A stretch of 64,000 nt of DNA from Marsupella aquatica (GCA_973895155.1 OZ316893.1:10664001-10728000), one strand, 5' to 3'. Shown: positions 23,360 to 35,963, numbered from the stretch's first letter. A program made the numbers and translations. The notes: generated by a model from the sequence alone, not told the origin.

Positions 23360-26300
23360 AAGGACCGGCAGGCACGGTCCTAAGAACGCCATGACTTTCG
23401 GGGTACCTTTTGGACCATTTCCGATTCTTCATGTGGTATAATTATACCAGACTTAATGCCCTGATTTTGAAGCCCCCATGGATCACAAGGTTGGTATTTG
23501 AAACCCCCATGGACCAGGGCCACATTTCCCACAATTTGAGCTTAATTGTAATAATTTCATGTTCATAAAATTCAGATGTTTTCCTAAGATATGGGGATAT
23601 GGTATAGGGAATAGGTAAGCTATACTTCCACCAAATTGATGGTGAATGTTTTGGCCATTTTGGTTGAGATTTTTTTTTACAGTAGAATGGGGAAGGGAAA
23701 ATACACTAGATTAATATTCATTGTGTTCGTATGAAATGTTCGGGCTTGTGTTTATCTGGTCTCTTTCTCTAGTTGCCTTGCAGGCCCAAAGTAAAAATTA
23801 TTTGAAGAGTCATAATCATTAAGTTGGCCCCCCTCAAACTTCCATGGATCACGGGAGCACTGTGTTTAACATGGTGGTCCATCCTGGCTAATTACTTTGG
23901 GACGTGTCCAATTCTTAAGGTTGTCCTGCATGTGTGAGGTTCTAAAAAAATTGGCCCTCACAGTTAACTGATGGCCATGTATGAGTGCAATAGACTTTCA
24001 TGTTTCAACTCCCTCTCAAGAAGGCCTGCCTGATGGCAACATCTCTAGAAGCTTTCTGGCCCTTCACATGTTGACCTTTAAAGTTTGGATGAATCAAAGG
24101 AAAGCACTCTCTGTACATGTTGTTTAACTGCGAGAGTTCTTGCATACTGGCCTGTGAAATCTGAATGTGTTAACAACAGCCACCGACAAGCAAAAGCTTT
24201 GACACTTCACACACATTGCAGGGTAGCAATCCACTTTTTCCTACAATACAGGAGTGCTGAGGGCCATAAATTAGAGGACCCGTTACATACAATCCACTTT
24301 TTCCAACAATACAGGAGTGTTGAGGGCCATAAATTAGAGGACCCTTTACATGCAAGACTACCCTAAGAACCCCATGACTGTTGTTGTACCTTTGGGATAC
24401 CCTAAGAACCCCATGACTATTGTTGTACCTTTGGGACTGTTTCCAATCCTTACGTTGTATCTACCAGACTTAATGCCCTTCTTCTTGCATGTGTGAGGTC
24501 CTCACAAAACCGGCCCTTAAGTTAAGTGTGGCAATGTAAGAGTGAACCAGACTTTTTATGCCTCAAGGCAAGACTGACGGCAGCATTCGAGGAGATCCAA
24601 GGGCAAGGGGTGGAAACCTTCTAGCTTTCACATCCCTACCTTTGAACTTTGAATGAAACAAAGGAAAGTACTTTACACATCTTGTTTAACCAGGCTGTGT
24701 GAAATATTGCCCTGTGAAATCTGGAAGTTTGAAACAAGAACCATGGACAAGCAAAGGCTTCAACAGACATTGCAGTGTAGCAGATTCTGTGGGGAAAGGC
24801 AATCCACTCTTATCTAACAATATAGGAGTGGTAAGGGCAAGGAATAGACGAACATGCAAGATGCCCTTATGTGGTATTTTCCAAACTTGATGCCCTGCAT
24901 GCAATTTTGCTTTGGAATTCCTTTGGGACCGTTTCCCATTCTTATGTGAGATTTACCAGGCTCAATGCCCTTTGTGATTCTTCCCTTAGTTTGCAATTCC
25001 TTTGAGAACAGTTTTTATCTTATGTATATTTGCCAGACTTGATGCCCTTCTTGATTTTCCATTGGAAGTCCTTTGTGACTTTTTTCAATCTTATGTGGTG
25101 TTTACCAGACTTTCGTGATTTTTCCCTTTGTGATTTTTCAAGGCATTTCATTGGAGAAGAATCAACACTCAAGATTTAGACAACTTGAGAAGATTCCCTC
25201 TACTTTTACTAAAATAAGTAAAAAAGAAATCTCTTAGGCAATTAAGTGTATCAAGGTCCTGTTACCCAACATTAATACTAGCCACTCAAAATTGGACGTG
25301 AAGCTCTCATTTTTGGGGCATTATATGACACAATGCCTTGTAAACCAGTCTTTACAACAGAGTCATAAATGCACGGGATACACTTTATGCACTTCTCCAT
25401 GGTTGCACTGCCCAGTAAGTGCATGGGAAATCGCTTAGTATACACTTTCTCACATATGTTCCTAGGTCACACATACTGGACTCCTCATATCCAGATAAGT
25501 ACATGCGACTACATTACGCATTACATGGTGACACTGGGTTCCCTGGTGAAAAAGAAAATTCCTTAACATTACCCCTGGTTCACACTCCCAAGTAGCTGTC
25601 CCAAGGTTGTGAAGGGGCAGTTGCCGAGTCTGGAAGGGGGCCCCCTTTGGACAGCGGTAGAAGGCCTAACATGTTTATTTTCCGGGACACTAAATCCCAA
25701 AGTGGAGCCCTTGAACTCAATGTACTTTGGGATTTGTCTCCTGTAGAGTATTGTGCTTTATAGGGGAGAATGCACAGTCGAGATTTGTAACTACGCCTTA
25801 TGGAACTCCTCGGTCCTCTACTTTTTGCCCCAAAACCAGTAAACGTAATAAAGCTCGTAGGCCTGTAATAACATTCTATTATGAAGGCATTATGGGCAAT
25901 AGCAGCCCCTCAAAACTCAAACTAAAGCCCTTGTTTCTAAGGATGTCATAGAGCATAATGTCATGCCACTGTATACACAAAAAACTCGAGTTTCGAAGCC
26001 TGTCGACATATATGGTGGGCCAAACTTGGCACTCAACTGGTGAGGGTCAGACAAATTGACGGTGATTTTGGTGCATGGGTGGTCTTTACCAACCGCACCA
26101 AATAATTTATAGAGGGCCTTGGGGTATGGGACTGGGTCCTGATTGCACTGGGCCCTATACTTTGGAGCAGGCCTTGACTTCTTCTCGTGATTGTCAAAGG
26201 AAGTACTCAACACACGTACTGTAGATACAGGAAGGAGGACTTTGGGCAGGGACCACTACAAAGGTCCAATACTATTTGGCTTTCTAAGGGGAACTTTACA

Positions 26301-27245
26301 AGAACCAGAGGACAATTATTGAGCATCTTTGGCTTTGCAGTCAATTGTACCGGAATTATCCCTATCTTACGTGGGTCCGCCAAAATGCACGTGTATAGTT
26401 TAGTTTTGACCAAAATTTAGACCATTGTTCGAGGTCCTGGTAATTAGAAGGAACAACATCCAATAACATAGTAGAACGGGTTCATCTTGGTATGGAAACT
26501 CTTCTACCTATGCCTGGGCACATGCAGCGTGACATAGTAAACTGTATGTCGCCGCGTTTTTATGAGCATTTACCAGAAGGACATCTCAATTGCTTCTCAT
26601 TCTGTAATACAATATTCAGTGCATTGCATGACCACCCTTTTTGGTCGGGAATACTCTAAATGGACCTCTGGATGAGGTATAATAAGACACAAGTGAGCCT
26701 TTGTTTTTCGTCCTCTTGTCTTTCCCCTAAGGACTTCAAGTGCGGATGACAATCACATTCGTTTCGAATTCCTTTGCTGGACTTTCTGGAGGCCCTGCAT
26801 TGCATTACGACAGAAAGAGCTGATTAAAGAACTTCCATGAGCACTCTCTAGGAAAAAGGGGTCGAAGGAAAGATGAAACTGACGAAAGCAAAGGGAGTGA
26901 AAGGTCTGCTTGACCGCTCAGCTTGACTATTTTATCCCTTTCAAGATTTGTTACCCGTCTGGATCAGAGTCCACATGTTTTCTGCTTGTATGATTATGTA
27001 TTACTTGAACAGGTTGAGGACTCCCTCCCTTTCTCTCGTGCCCAATTCCCCGTTCTTTCCGTAATAAGAGGGAAAGGGAGTAAATACATTTACTGTGATT
27101 CTTTGTCAACTTACAAAACTGGAGGTATTAGTCAAGTTGAGGAGTCTCACAAGGTAGCAGCATGATATGTTCTACCAATGGATGTTTGCAATAACCTCAT
27201 CTTACCAGGTTTGAACTGACCGACACTTTGCAGTGTTGTCCGACA
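23360..27245. other. repeat-derived spacer, no gene recognised
   Basis: Several diverged copies of a phrase made of CCTTTGGGACCGTTTCC, TTATGTGGT, TACCAGACTTAATGCCCT and TTGTGATTTTTC are scattered between 23380 and 25130. This indicates local amplification of one repeat. No frame shows a recognisable domain. Confidence 0.45.
24227..24436. repeat. two adjacent tandem duplications (63 bp and 39 bp)
   Basis: A 63-bp unit beginning CAATCCACTTTTTCC and containing ACAATACAGGAGTG and GAGGGCCATAAATTAGAGGA occurs at 24227 and 24290. Immediately after it, a 39-bp unit TACCCTAAGAACCCCATGAC... occurs at 24359 and 24398. Each pair is almost identical, so both duplications are recent. Confidence 0.9.
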
Positions 27246-27441
27246 CAGCAAGTTGTCATTTGTTGGCCCCAAAAGGGGTCAAATGTCGTAAATTTGCCTA
27301 TATTCCCTGGCCGGTCGGGACAGGCCGGGGTCAGGCCGGGTCGGGGCCGGGGACAGGCTGGGGCTGGGATGACCAGGTGTAACACATGTAGGATGTCGGG
27401 GTCCAGAGTCCAGACCCCGGACAAGTCCAAACTGGGTCATC
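27246..27441 (-). repeat. GC-rich dispersed repeat, copy 2 (inverted)
   Basis: This is the reverse complement of 694-890. It shares, in order, TTTGGACTTGTCCG, GGACCCCGACATC, ACATGTGT, CCCAGCCTGTCC, ATAGGCAAAT, CATTTGACCCCTTTT and GCCAACAAATGACA. The GGCCGGG-rich core is more repetitive in this copy. Confidence 0.75.
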
Positions 27442-28729
27442 TTAGCTTGCTTCCTCATTGTCCACTACCGAGAAGACAAAACTTACATGCAATAATCTCT
27501 AAATCCTTTAATGAACTTAAAATAGGGATGGACTGATAAGTTGTCTATGAAGCTCGCATGGACAAATCCAGCTTGGATGGACTTGACTCAAACACACCTA
27601 TATGCTTGGATACTATTTGTTACACTTGTGTCCAAAAATACCATGTTAGATCATCACTTTTGTTCACCTGTCCAAAAGTACCTTGTCAAAGACCACCTCT
27701 GTCCATTTTTGTCCAAAGATACCATGTACCAACCAAATCAGCATTGATTACAAGCCTTTCTCTTCATATCCTTTTCCCTCAAGCTAGTCACTTTAACAAT
27801 TTTTTTTAAGAGTTCAATAAAAAACATAAAATATGTAAGGGATGTTTAGATATTTGTATGCCTTATCTTGCCTTTATGGTAATAAAATTACATAGACTAA
27901 GCTCTTCACAATTTACTCTAGCACCTCAAAGTAGTTTACAGTGCAATGAGCAAAAGCAAAATTAATTCAATTTTTTCCTCAATAATATTTTTGTGTTTAT
28001 AATAGATCGCAAAAATCCCACAAAAGGGGGAAACAAGCAACACAATCCCCATGAACCAATCTAACCATTTTCACTAGGAAAACTGGGTGCAAATCTTGAT
28101 TTTCATAGAACATTGCTCTTGAGGCGGAATTGTATTCTCCATAGAGTGTCGCTCTTGTGTTAAGGAGAGGTTTGACTTATTTTGCTACAACAAAGTTATC
28201 TCAGATATTAATATAAGAGCGTATTGTTGAGAAATCTTATTTTTTAGAGAACTTTGCTCTTTGACAAAGAGCACTTCAATTAAATTTCCCATTGCAGAGC
28301 TCCAAGAAATGATATTAATTTTTCAAAGAGCGTTGCTCTTGTTACAGTAAACACTTCCAATACTTTACCGTTGCGGAGGTCTCAAAAAATGCAATTACAA
28401 TGCCCAGAGAGACATGACTTTGTGATAACTCACTTGAGTAGAGACTGATAGGTATTGGGTTCAACTATTGTGGGCTAACTCTTCCTAACTATTGTGACTG
28501 ACTTTTTCATTTCTGTGGGGTTTTTCAGATTTTTCTTTAAAATATTAAAAAATATTAAAAATATTAACAAAATTTCAAATACAATACTAGATGTAAATCT
28601 TTGTTTCATTTAATACATATTTTTAGTTCACTTTCAAGTGTACAGAGTCTCCTAATGTACTTGAACTGTAGGTACACAGTTAATTAGACCATTGATTACC
28701 TATATTTTCTTATCATTAGATGCAAAATG
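27442..28729. other. AT-rich spacer, no gene seen
   Basis: Between about 28080 and 28350 the word AGAGCRTTGCTCTTG and variants recur at irregular intervals, in partly palindromic form. No coding sense was found. Confidence 0.4.
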
Positions 28730-30743
28730 TTTAGTTTATGTGCCACAGTCCATGGGATGATGGGAGACAACCTTCAAGTCCATCAGGGTTTTGGTTTCTC
28801 CTTTAATTGTTACCCAACAATGATGCTGGATAAAAAGGTGCAGCAAATTCAGGAAGATATATAGTATCCTGTGTTACCCAAGAATGAAGCTGAATGAAAT
28901 GGTGCAACAGATACAACCGCTTGACAAGCACTTAGTCATGCCTACCTGACTTTGTCACTAGAAGCTGTCTTAGAAAGGACATGAGAAAAGCTTGTCGAGC
29001 TAGTAGTCATACGTTGATTTATTTTTAATTTTTTTCTAGATAGCTCATGGAACGCTACCATATAACTGTTTATCAACTCTCGTTTCAAACCAACATGTGA
29101 GACAAAAATGTGGAGAAATAAACAATGCGGATGAACAATTGTCTAGAGCTGTGCTGGGTGAGTGTAGCCGTTTGTAATTTGACTTGCCCGGGTTTTTTCT
29201 CGAATAAAATTATCAAGAGACTCGGTCCTTCCTTTCAATGTACCACTTTCAAATGCCTTTGAACCCAGGGCGAAGCTCACTACGGAAAAGCAATGCCTCC
29301 CATCACCTTTCTTGAATGCCGATCCCCTTGACTTGATTGACCTTACAGAGTCTTTGTGTCCCCACCGTGGTGAGCTGGGGCATGGGACATGCTGCCAACG
29401 TATTTGATTACTCCCTAGTTTGGGAAAATTCGAAGAAAGGACATTGATTGTGCGCTGTTCGATTCTGTTTGATTCGATACCTGCGCCCAAAGTGGGAAGT
29501 ACGAGCGTTTGACCCAGTAAGTTGTTTGCTGTCAATTTCGTGGGGATGGCTCATTAAAACTTACTTTGCTGTGACAGTCCTTCGAACAGAACAAGAAGCA
29601 CTCAGAGTCTAGAACCGACAAGAACATGCCAACAACATGATTATGACGTGTGAGACAGAAACGAGCAACACACCACCGTGACAACATCATAAGGGCAACA
29701 TTCCACTGAAAGAGACGACACGAACAGTGTCCGGAAAGATGAGATGAGATGGGATGAGTTGAGATGAGATGCGGAAAACCGAGGGAAAAATTGGGTGTGG
29801 TTGTACACTCGTAAAGACAAGTTCAACTCTGGGCAGAGTAAGGTACGCTAAGTTGAAATCATGTTTCTGGAATTATTAGTGGAATGTCGGTTGAAGACTT
29901 CATTCGAGTTCCGAGCCTCTTACAGCACCGGGTGGATAGAGCCATTGAAATTCATCGTTTGTTAGGCTTTCCTTAAATTGCCGAGAGTTCGAAACATTAT
30001 TGCTATCGATCTCACTGTCCCCCATATGAGCCCAATATCAATTCACTACTACAATACACATGTGATTGCTTGGGTGCACATCGAATCACACAGGGAGACT
30101 GATGTCAATTGATGTCAGTCAAAGGCAAAAGAATGCACAAACCCACTTGGTTAATGGCCTACAGTATGTAAGAATCGATTTCTTAGGATATGAATGCACA
30201 GGCATTACCGTCAAGTTTGGGGTACAGTTTGGAGGGAGTAAACTTCATACCAAAGCCATTGAATGCAGTCAGTGCAGAGAAGCGGGAGAGAATTTCACAC
30301 CAACTGGCATTTCACATCGGCGAGACCATTAGAACAAATCCAAAAACTGGCACCAGGGAAATTTTCCAATGCGGGGACTCTTCAATTTAAGCTTAACGGC
30401 GCAGGATCGTCTGCAATGAACTTCCCTTATTGACAGAAACTTCGTGTTCAATTACACGAGCTTCCCGTTTCGCAAGAAGCCAACTTGTTTTGACTTCCCG
30501 TACTTGGAATTTCCAATCCTGAAATAATGCTTCTAGACGAATTATGAAATACTTTCCTAGTCAGCCACACAGATCGTCTAGGTCCACCATTTCGTGCACA
30601 TGGCTGAAAACTACACTCATCTATTTGGAATCTCTGTACAGACACTCTTACAATCTCAAAAAGAGCGCTCATGAGATGTCCTACCGAGGATTCAATTTCT
30701 AAGTCTTCAGCCAAGCGACTACATATGCTGATGAAATGCCTGC

Positions 30744-31510
30744 TTAAGCATAGGCTCCTGTGGCGTTCACGTATGTAGCAAATCCCACGAACAGCTTGCC
30801 CATTCCTTCCTTGGCTTGAGCGATGGCGGCATCATTTTCACCTTCGTACTCGACCGAGGCGTCCCACTTGCAGCTAGTATCGCTCACGGGGGTCAACTTC
30901 CAGGTGGACACCCATTTGGTGAATCCCTGCACGAGATGTCCTCCCTCAATTTCTTCGGTAGTGACCGTCAAGGTGGGGTGATCCAAAACTAGGAGCTTCT
31001 CCTTCACAAAGGCGCCCGGTGGGGCAGCTGCACGTATCCGATCAGTAGAAAGCAAGAGTCAATTGGAGGTGGTCGACTTCAGGCAGGAAGAGAAATGCTG
31101 GATCCAGACTGCTATTTTAAGTTCCATTCATCATTGATTCAGCAAGAATAGAAAGCATTTCTCTGGGTTTCGTCGTTGGACTGCCGAAATTGTTTGTGCA
31201 AGAGTGCTTGGAACTCACAACGATGCTAATGTACAAAATTCCAGTTAATGTACAACAGGCAGACAATCTCCCTTCCCACCAGATGAAAGGACAAGGAGAG
31301 AGGAACAGAGTAGGATTCAGCTGAAAACCCACCAGTGCCGAGCTTAATAAGGCGAACAGCACCGACTTCCTCATCCTTTCCGTCAAGATGCTCTATGCTG
31401 GCGACGGCCTGAGGGGCGACCTTGGGAACGATAGTTGACGCATCCTTCAGTGCCTTCCAGACGCGGGGGGCAGAAGCTGGCAAGTCGGCGTCAACAGTGA
31501 AGCTCGGCAT
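30744..31510 (-). CDS. PR-10/Bet v 1-like protein, paralogue B
   Basis: Exons 31510-31333 (178 nt) and 31027-30744 (284 nt) join in phase 1 to give 153 aa with an intact frame. It begins MPSFTVDADLPASAPRVWKA. Exon 2 includes AAPPGAFVKEKLLVLDHPTL, TKWVSTWKLTPVSDTSCKW and VEYEGENDAA, and ends YVNATGAYA. The fold is START-like Bet v 1, as in paralogue A. It differs from paralogue C by only a few residues. The donor is GTGGGT rather than GTAAGT, shared with C but not A. Intron readthrough would add a stop-terminated tail. It is probably cytosolic, since no signal peptide is visible. Confidence 0.87.
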
Positions 31511-31554
31511 TGTCGATTCAACGAAGGAACAACGGAAGCTTGGATTTGAGATCC

Positions 31555-31670
31555 GAAGAGATTGAGAAAAACTTCAGAAGAGCCGATCGACCGAGAGACT
31601 GATTGTGGATCCGAACAGATACTGAGAAAAAAGTCAGACGAGTGGATCGATCGATCTACTGATTGTGGGA
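31555..31670. repeat. 60-bp tandem duplication in the 5' leader of PR-10-like gene B
   Basis: TGAGAAAAAMKTCAGAMGAG followed by a GATCGA-type word and CTGATTGTGG occurs twice, about 60 bases apart, between the start codon and TATA box of paralogue B. Paralogue C carries only one such unit, so B has an elongated leader. Confidence 0.75.
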
Positions 31671-31704
31671 ATGCTTTGCTGTGTACAAGGCATTGGGTGG
31701 GAGC

Positions 31705-31712
31705 TATTTATA
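31705..31712 (-). promoter_or_regulatory. TATA box of PR-10-like gene B
   Basis: TATAAATA on the minus strand lies about 195 bases upstream of the ATG of paralogue B. Flanking sequence (CCATATAAATAGCTCCCACC) resembles that before paralogues A and C. Confidence 0.7.
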
Positions 31713-32576
31713 TGGTTTGCCTAGAGGATCATGCTGCAGAGTGCGACTTTCAACATAAATTGGCGGATTTGCGAAAAGTGCGTAATTATTACTGTGACCC
31801 TGACTCTTTGAGCTAATTGGCCCAGGTGGCCGACAATCGTCAGTTCAAGGAATAATCAAATATAATCAAAGGTCAGGTAATGTAAACAGAACAGTTTTCG
31901 ATTCCATTCATGCCAACCTGGAGCACTTTCAGCCTTCTGAACTGGAATTGGGACTGTACAAGGCGTGTAATACTGTATTTTAATTGGAATCCAAGAAACG
32001 GAACATGACATGATGTTTTAAAAGATAAAAGGGTAAAAATATGTATAAATGTATATGCTTGATGGACCCTGGCTAGAAAGCTTGGTGTCCACAAGCCTTA
32101 TTCAGATCCATCTTTCAAGGTATTCCAAACCCATATGGATGAGACCCACAACCTGTAAACCCTGAATTAAAACTTCTGTTGTGATGAGAATGATGGTGAA
32201 ATTCATGGTTATCTTTTCTTAAAAGGCTATATGGATGCAGACCCGTTCAAGCAGAGCCTAAAGTAGAGATTTCTGGACGACAACATTCATATCGTCTACC
32301 TTCCAAACTTGCACAATTCTGACTACAAGCCTTACCGTTGCGGACTCGGTTCAAGCAGAGGCAAACGGCTGGTGAAAATTAGAGGCTTCCTTCCACACTT
32401 CCACAATATTGAGTTTTGCTTCTGGAAGACAAAATGCATGTTCTCTTCCTTTGAATGTTGTCTTCCTTCCACACTTAAACAATTTCGGGTTACAAACAAC
32501 GATGCGACCCTATTGAAGTAGAGGCAAACCGCCAAATGCAGAGGCTTCGGGTGTCCTTGTTACCGAACTATAAACC

Positions 32577-33020
32577 TGAATGAAAACATGCAACCAAGAT
32601 CCCAGGGAGATTTACGGTATCGTTTATTACCCAAAAATGACCCTGAAAGAAAGGTGCAACAAGTTCAGGGAGATTCACTGGATCCGTTGTTACCCCACAA
32701 TGAACCTGAATGAAAAGGTGCAACAAATTCAGGGAGATTTAGTGTATTTTGTGTTGCTCCACAATGAACCTGAATGAAATGGTGCAACCAAGACTTCAGG
32801 GAGATTTACTGTATCCATTGTTGCCCCACAATGAACCTGAATAAATGGTGCAACAAATTGAGGGAGACTCACTGTATCCCTTTATTACCCAACAATGAAA
32901 ACGTGCAGCAATTTCAGGGTAATTACTGTGTCCTTTGTTACACGACAGATGAACCTGAATGAAAACGTGCAATAAAGGTTTACGGAGATGTACCGTATCC
33001 TTTCTCGCCTCACAGCTAAG
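32577..33020. repeat. about seven tandem units of ~62 bp
   Basis: The consensus reads TGAATGAAAAGGTGCAACAA, then ATTCAGGGAGATTTACTGTATCC, then TTGTTACCCCACAATGAACC. Seven imperfect units run head to tail, and two related units lie at about 28800-28920 in the other segmental copy. Because a 63-bp unit keeps frame, the plus-strand frames here look like repeated peptides. There is no reason to call them coding. Confidence 0.85.
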
Positions 33021-34431
33021 GGTTTTTCTTTGGGCAGCATTGTTAGCACTAACTGAGATTTTGTGCAACGAGGGTTATTGTTTGTTGTTCACCACTCTAT
33101 CAGCTTTGCGATTATCCAGTATTGCTACTTTGTGGGCAGACCTTCCCTTTTCCCTGTAGAGGTTTGCTGCGCACTTTTGTTCACTATAGGTTGCTCCCTT
33201 AATACAGTTTTCTGGTTAATTCATGTCATCTAAGATGCAGCGCACTTTTGTTCACTTAATAAAGTTTTTCTGGTTAATTCATGTCATCAAAGAATAGTGT
33301 CAAAATGGTGCTATAGACAAGGATGAAATGTTCAAAATAACGTAATGAGAGCAAGGATTAGATGGAAAAGTTCAACGTCTCACATTGGCCTATGAATTTG
33401 CTACCTGATGTTGTCACTAGAAGCTGGAGGAGTTCAGATTGGAACAATTGTCTCGAGCAGTGCTGGGTGAGCATAGCCGTTCACTCGTCAGGCTGGCTTG
33501 CTCGGGTTCTTATGTTGTTGAGAGAGCCCTGTTCTTTCTCGAATAAATGACCAAGAGACTCGGTCCTTCCTTTCCGTTTTCTACTACTTTCAAATTCCTT
33601 TGCAACCAGGGCGAAGTTCACCACGGAAAAGCAATTCGAATCTCTCTACCTCTGATTACCTTTCTTGAATGCCATATGGGCCGATCCCCTTGCCGCACAC
33701 TGTGCACTTGACTCGATTGGCCTTAAACGTAGGAGACAGATCTTTGTGTCCCCACCGTACTAACCTGGTGGCATGGGACATGCTGCCAACGTATTTGAGG
33801 ACTCCCTAATTTGCAAAGATTCGAACAAAGGACATTGATTGTGTGCTCTTCAATTGTCTTCGATCCGATACTCCCACTTTTTATGGGTTGTTAAGTTGTC
33901 CCAAAGTGGAAAGTGTGAGCGTTTGACCCAGTAAGTGGTTTGCTGTCAACTTATTGTGGATGGTTCCTCACAACTTATTGTGCTGTGACAGCCCTTCAAA
34001 CAGAACAAGAAGCACTCCGAGTCCCAACCGACAAGAACATGCCAACAACATAATTATGACGTGTGATGTAGAAACGAGGAATGCATCAAAGTAACAACAT
34101 CAAGAGGACGACAATCCACTAAAAGAGACGAGACAAACAACGCCCGTGTATATACCGATCGAGCTTTCGGGTTAATGATCCAATAGCTCAATTTTATAGT
34201 GAGTGATCGTTAATTTAGACTCTGGATAACTTCACTCTATTGTCCATCGTAAGCCTGCACATTCAACCTAGACATTGAAAGAGAACCTCACATTAGGGGA
34301 ATATAGATAACAGTCTCACATAATTGTCAAGTATCGTCGTCCACCGTTCTGCACAGTTTACACTCACAAAAAAGAGGAAATTCACGGCATCCTCTGTTAT
34401 ACCTCACAGAGACTTTCCCAACCGACAGACT

Positions 34432-34562
34432 ACTCTTAGCTAATTCCCTTGTTTCAGGTACATCAAACAAGGGATCCATCAAACAAGGGATCCAGTGGAA
34501 CGGACTCTTAGCTAATATCCTTGTTTAAGGTACATCAAACAAGGGATCCAGTGGAACGGTTT
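34432..34562. repeat. 72-bp tandem duplication with a nested 16-bp repeat
   Basis: ACTCTTAGCTAATNNCCTTGTTT then GGTACATCAAACAAGGGATCC then AGTGGAACGG occurs twice, 72 bases apart. Within the first unit CATCAAACAAGGGATC is itself doubled. Confidence 0.85.
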
Positions 34563-35060
34563 GCAGGGAGGAAACTTCATACCAAGTTCAGTGCCATCAG
34601 TTCAGTGAGAATCTCACACCAACTGGCTTTTCACATCAGCGAGACCATGAGAACAAGTCCAAAGAGTGGCAGCAGGGAAATTTTCCAATGCGGGGAGTCT
34701 TCAAGTGAAGCTTAACGGCGCAGGATCGTCTGCAATGAGTCTCCCTTATTGACAGAATGTTTGTGTTCGATTACACGTGCTTCCTCTTTGCGAAGTAGCC
34801 AACATCTTTTGGCTTCCCGTAAATTGCATTTTCGATCCTGGAATAATGTTTCTAGACGAATTATGAAATACTCCTAGTCAACCGCACGGATGGTCTAGAT
34901 CCACCATTTCGTGCGCATGGCTGAAACCTACTCTCATCTATGTAATGTCTACTGTACAGACACTCCTACAATCTCAAAAAGAGGGCTCCCGAGATGCCCT
35001 GCCGAGGATTCAATTTCTACGTTTTGAGCGAAGCTACTACATACGTATATGAATGTCTGC

Positions 35061-35831
35061 TTAAGCGTAGGCTCCGGTGGCATTCACGTAAGCAGCAAAT
35101 CCCATGAACAGCTTGCTCATTCCTTCCTTGGCTTGAGCGATGGCGGCGTCATTTTCACCTTCGTACTCGACCGAGGCGTCCCACTTGCAGCTAGTATCGC
35201 TCACGGGCGTCAACTTCCAGGTGGGCACCCATTTGGTGAAGCCCTGCATGAGATGTCCTCCCTCAATTTCTTCGGTTGTGACCGTCAAGGTGGGGTGATC
35301 CAAAACTAGGAGCTTCTCCTTCACATAGGCGCCCGGTGGGGCAGCTGCACACACCCGATCAGTAGAATGCAAGATTCAATTGGAGGTGGTCGATTTCGGG
35401 CAGGAAGAGAAATGCTGGATCCAGACTGCTATTCTCAATTCCATTCATAATTGACTCAACAAGAACAGAAAGCGTTTCTCTAGATTTCGTCATAGGACTA
35501 CCGAAACTGTTTGTGTAGAGTGCTTGGAGCTCACAACGATTACAACGTACAACAATCCAGTTAATGTACCACAGACAGACAATCTCCCTTCCCACTAGAG
35601 AAAAGACAGGACAAGAAGAGAGGAACAGAGGTAGGATTCAGCTGAAAACCCACCAGTGCCGAGCTTAATGAGGCGGACAGCACCGACTTCCTCATCCTTT
35701 CCGTCGACATGCTCCATGCTGGCGACGGCCTGAGGGGCGACCTTGGGAACGATGGCTGGCGCATCCTTCAATGCCTTCCAGATGCGGGGTGCAGAAGCTG
35801 GCAACTCGGCATCAATGGTGAAGGTCGGCAT
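35061..35831 (-). CDS. PR-10/Bet v 1-like protein, paralogue C
   Basis: Exons 35831-35654 (178 nt) and 35344-35061 (284 nt) join in phase 1 to give 153 aa with an intact frame. It begins MPTFTIDAELPASAPRIWKA and in exon 2 reads AAPPGAYVKEKLLVLDHPTL, TKWVPTWKLTPVSDTSCKW and VEYEGENDAA, ending YVNATGAYA. It is a near twin of paralogue B from the segmental duplication. Exon 2 is more conserved between B and C than the intron or 3' flank, which suggests coding constraint on both. Its function beyond a Bet v 1-type ligand-binding fold cannot be stated from sequence. Confidence 0.87.
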
Positions 35832-35955
35832 TGTCGATTCGACGAATAAATCACACAAGCTTTGGAATTGAGATCCGAACAGCGACTGAGAAAACTCAAG
35901 AAGAGTGGATTGATTGTGAGAATGCGTTGCTTTGCTGCAGAAAGTGAGTGGGAGG

Positions 35956-35963
35956 GATTTATA
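35956..35963 (-). promoter_or_regulatory. TATA box of PR-10-like gene C
   Basis: TATAAATC on the minus strand lies about 125 bases upstream of the ATG, in sequence aligned with the TATA regions of paralogues A and B. The last base differs from the other two. Confidence 0.65.

Larger units (their letters stand above)
28730..31900. repeat. segmental duplication, unit 1 (contains PR-10-like gene B)
   Basis: From left to right this unit has a short run of the ~62-bp repeat (28800-28920), a block with GACTTTGTCACTAGAAGCTG, a block with CTAGAGCTGTGCTGGGTGAG (29140), CCCAGTAAGTTGTTTGC (29512), a leader at 30230-30390, the 3' flank and the gene. The same order recurs at 32577-36150, but with insertions and losses (for example, seven copies of the repeat instead of two). 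Confidence 0.75.

Noticed and set aside
32580-32962. Repeat-peptide genes (frames with EKVQQ/REIH periodicity)
   Set aside because: The periodicity is simply the ~62-bp tandem DNA repeat read in translation. Units contain stops and indels.
32577-33020. CRISPR-like array
   Set aside because: The units are head-to-tail repeats without unique spacers, in a plant-type nuclear genome.
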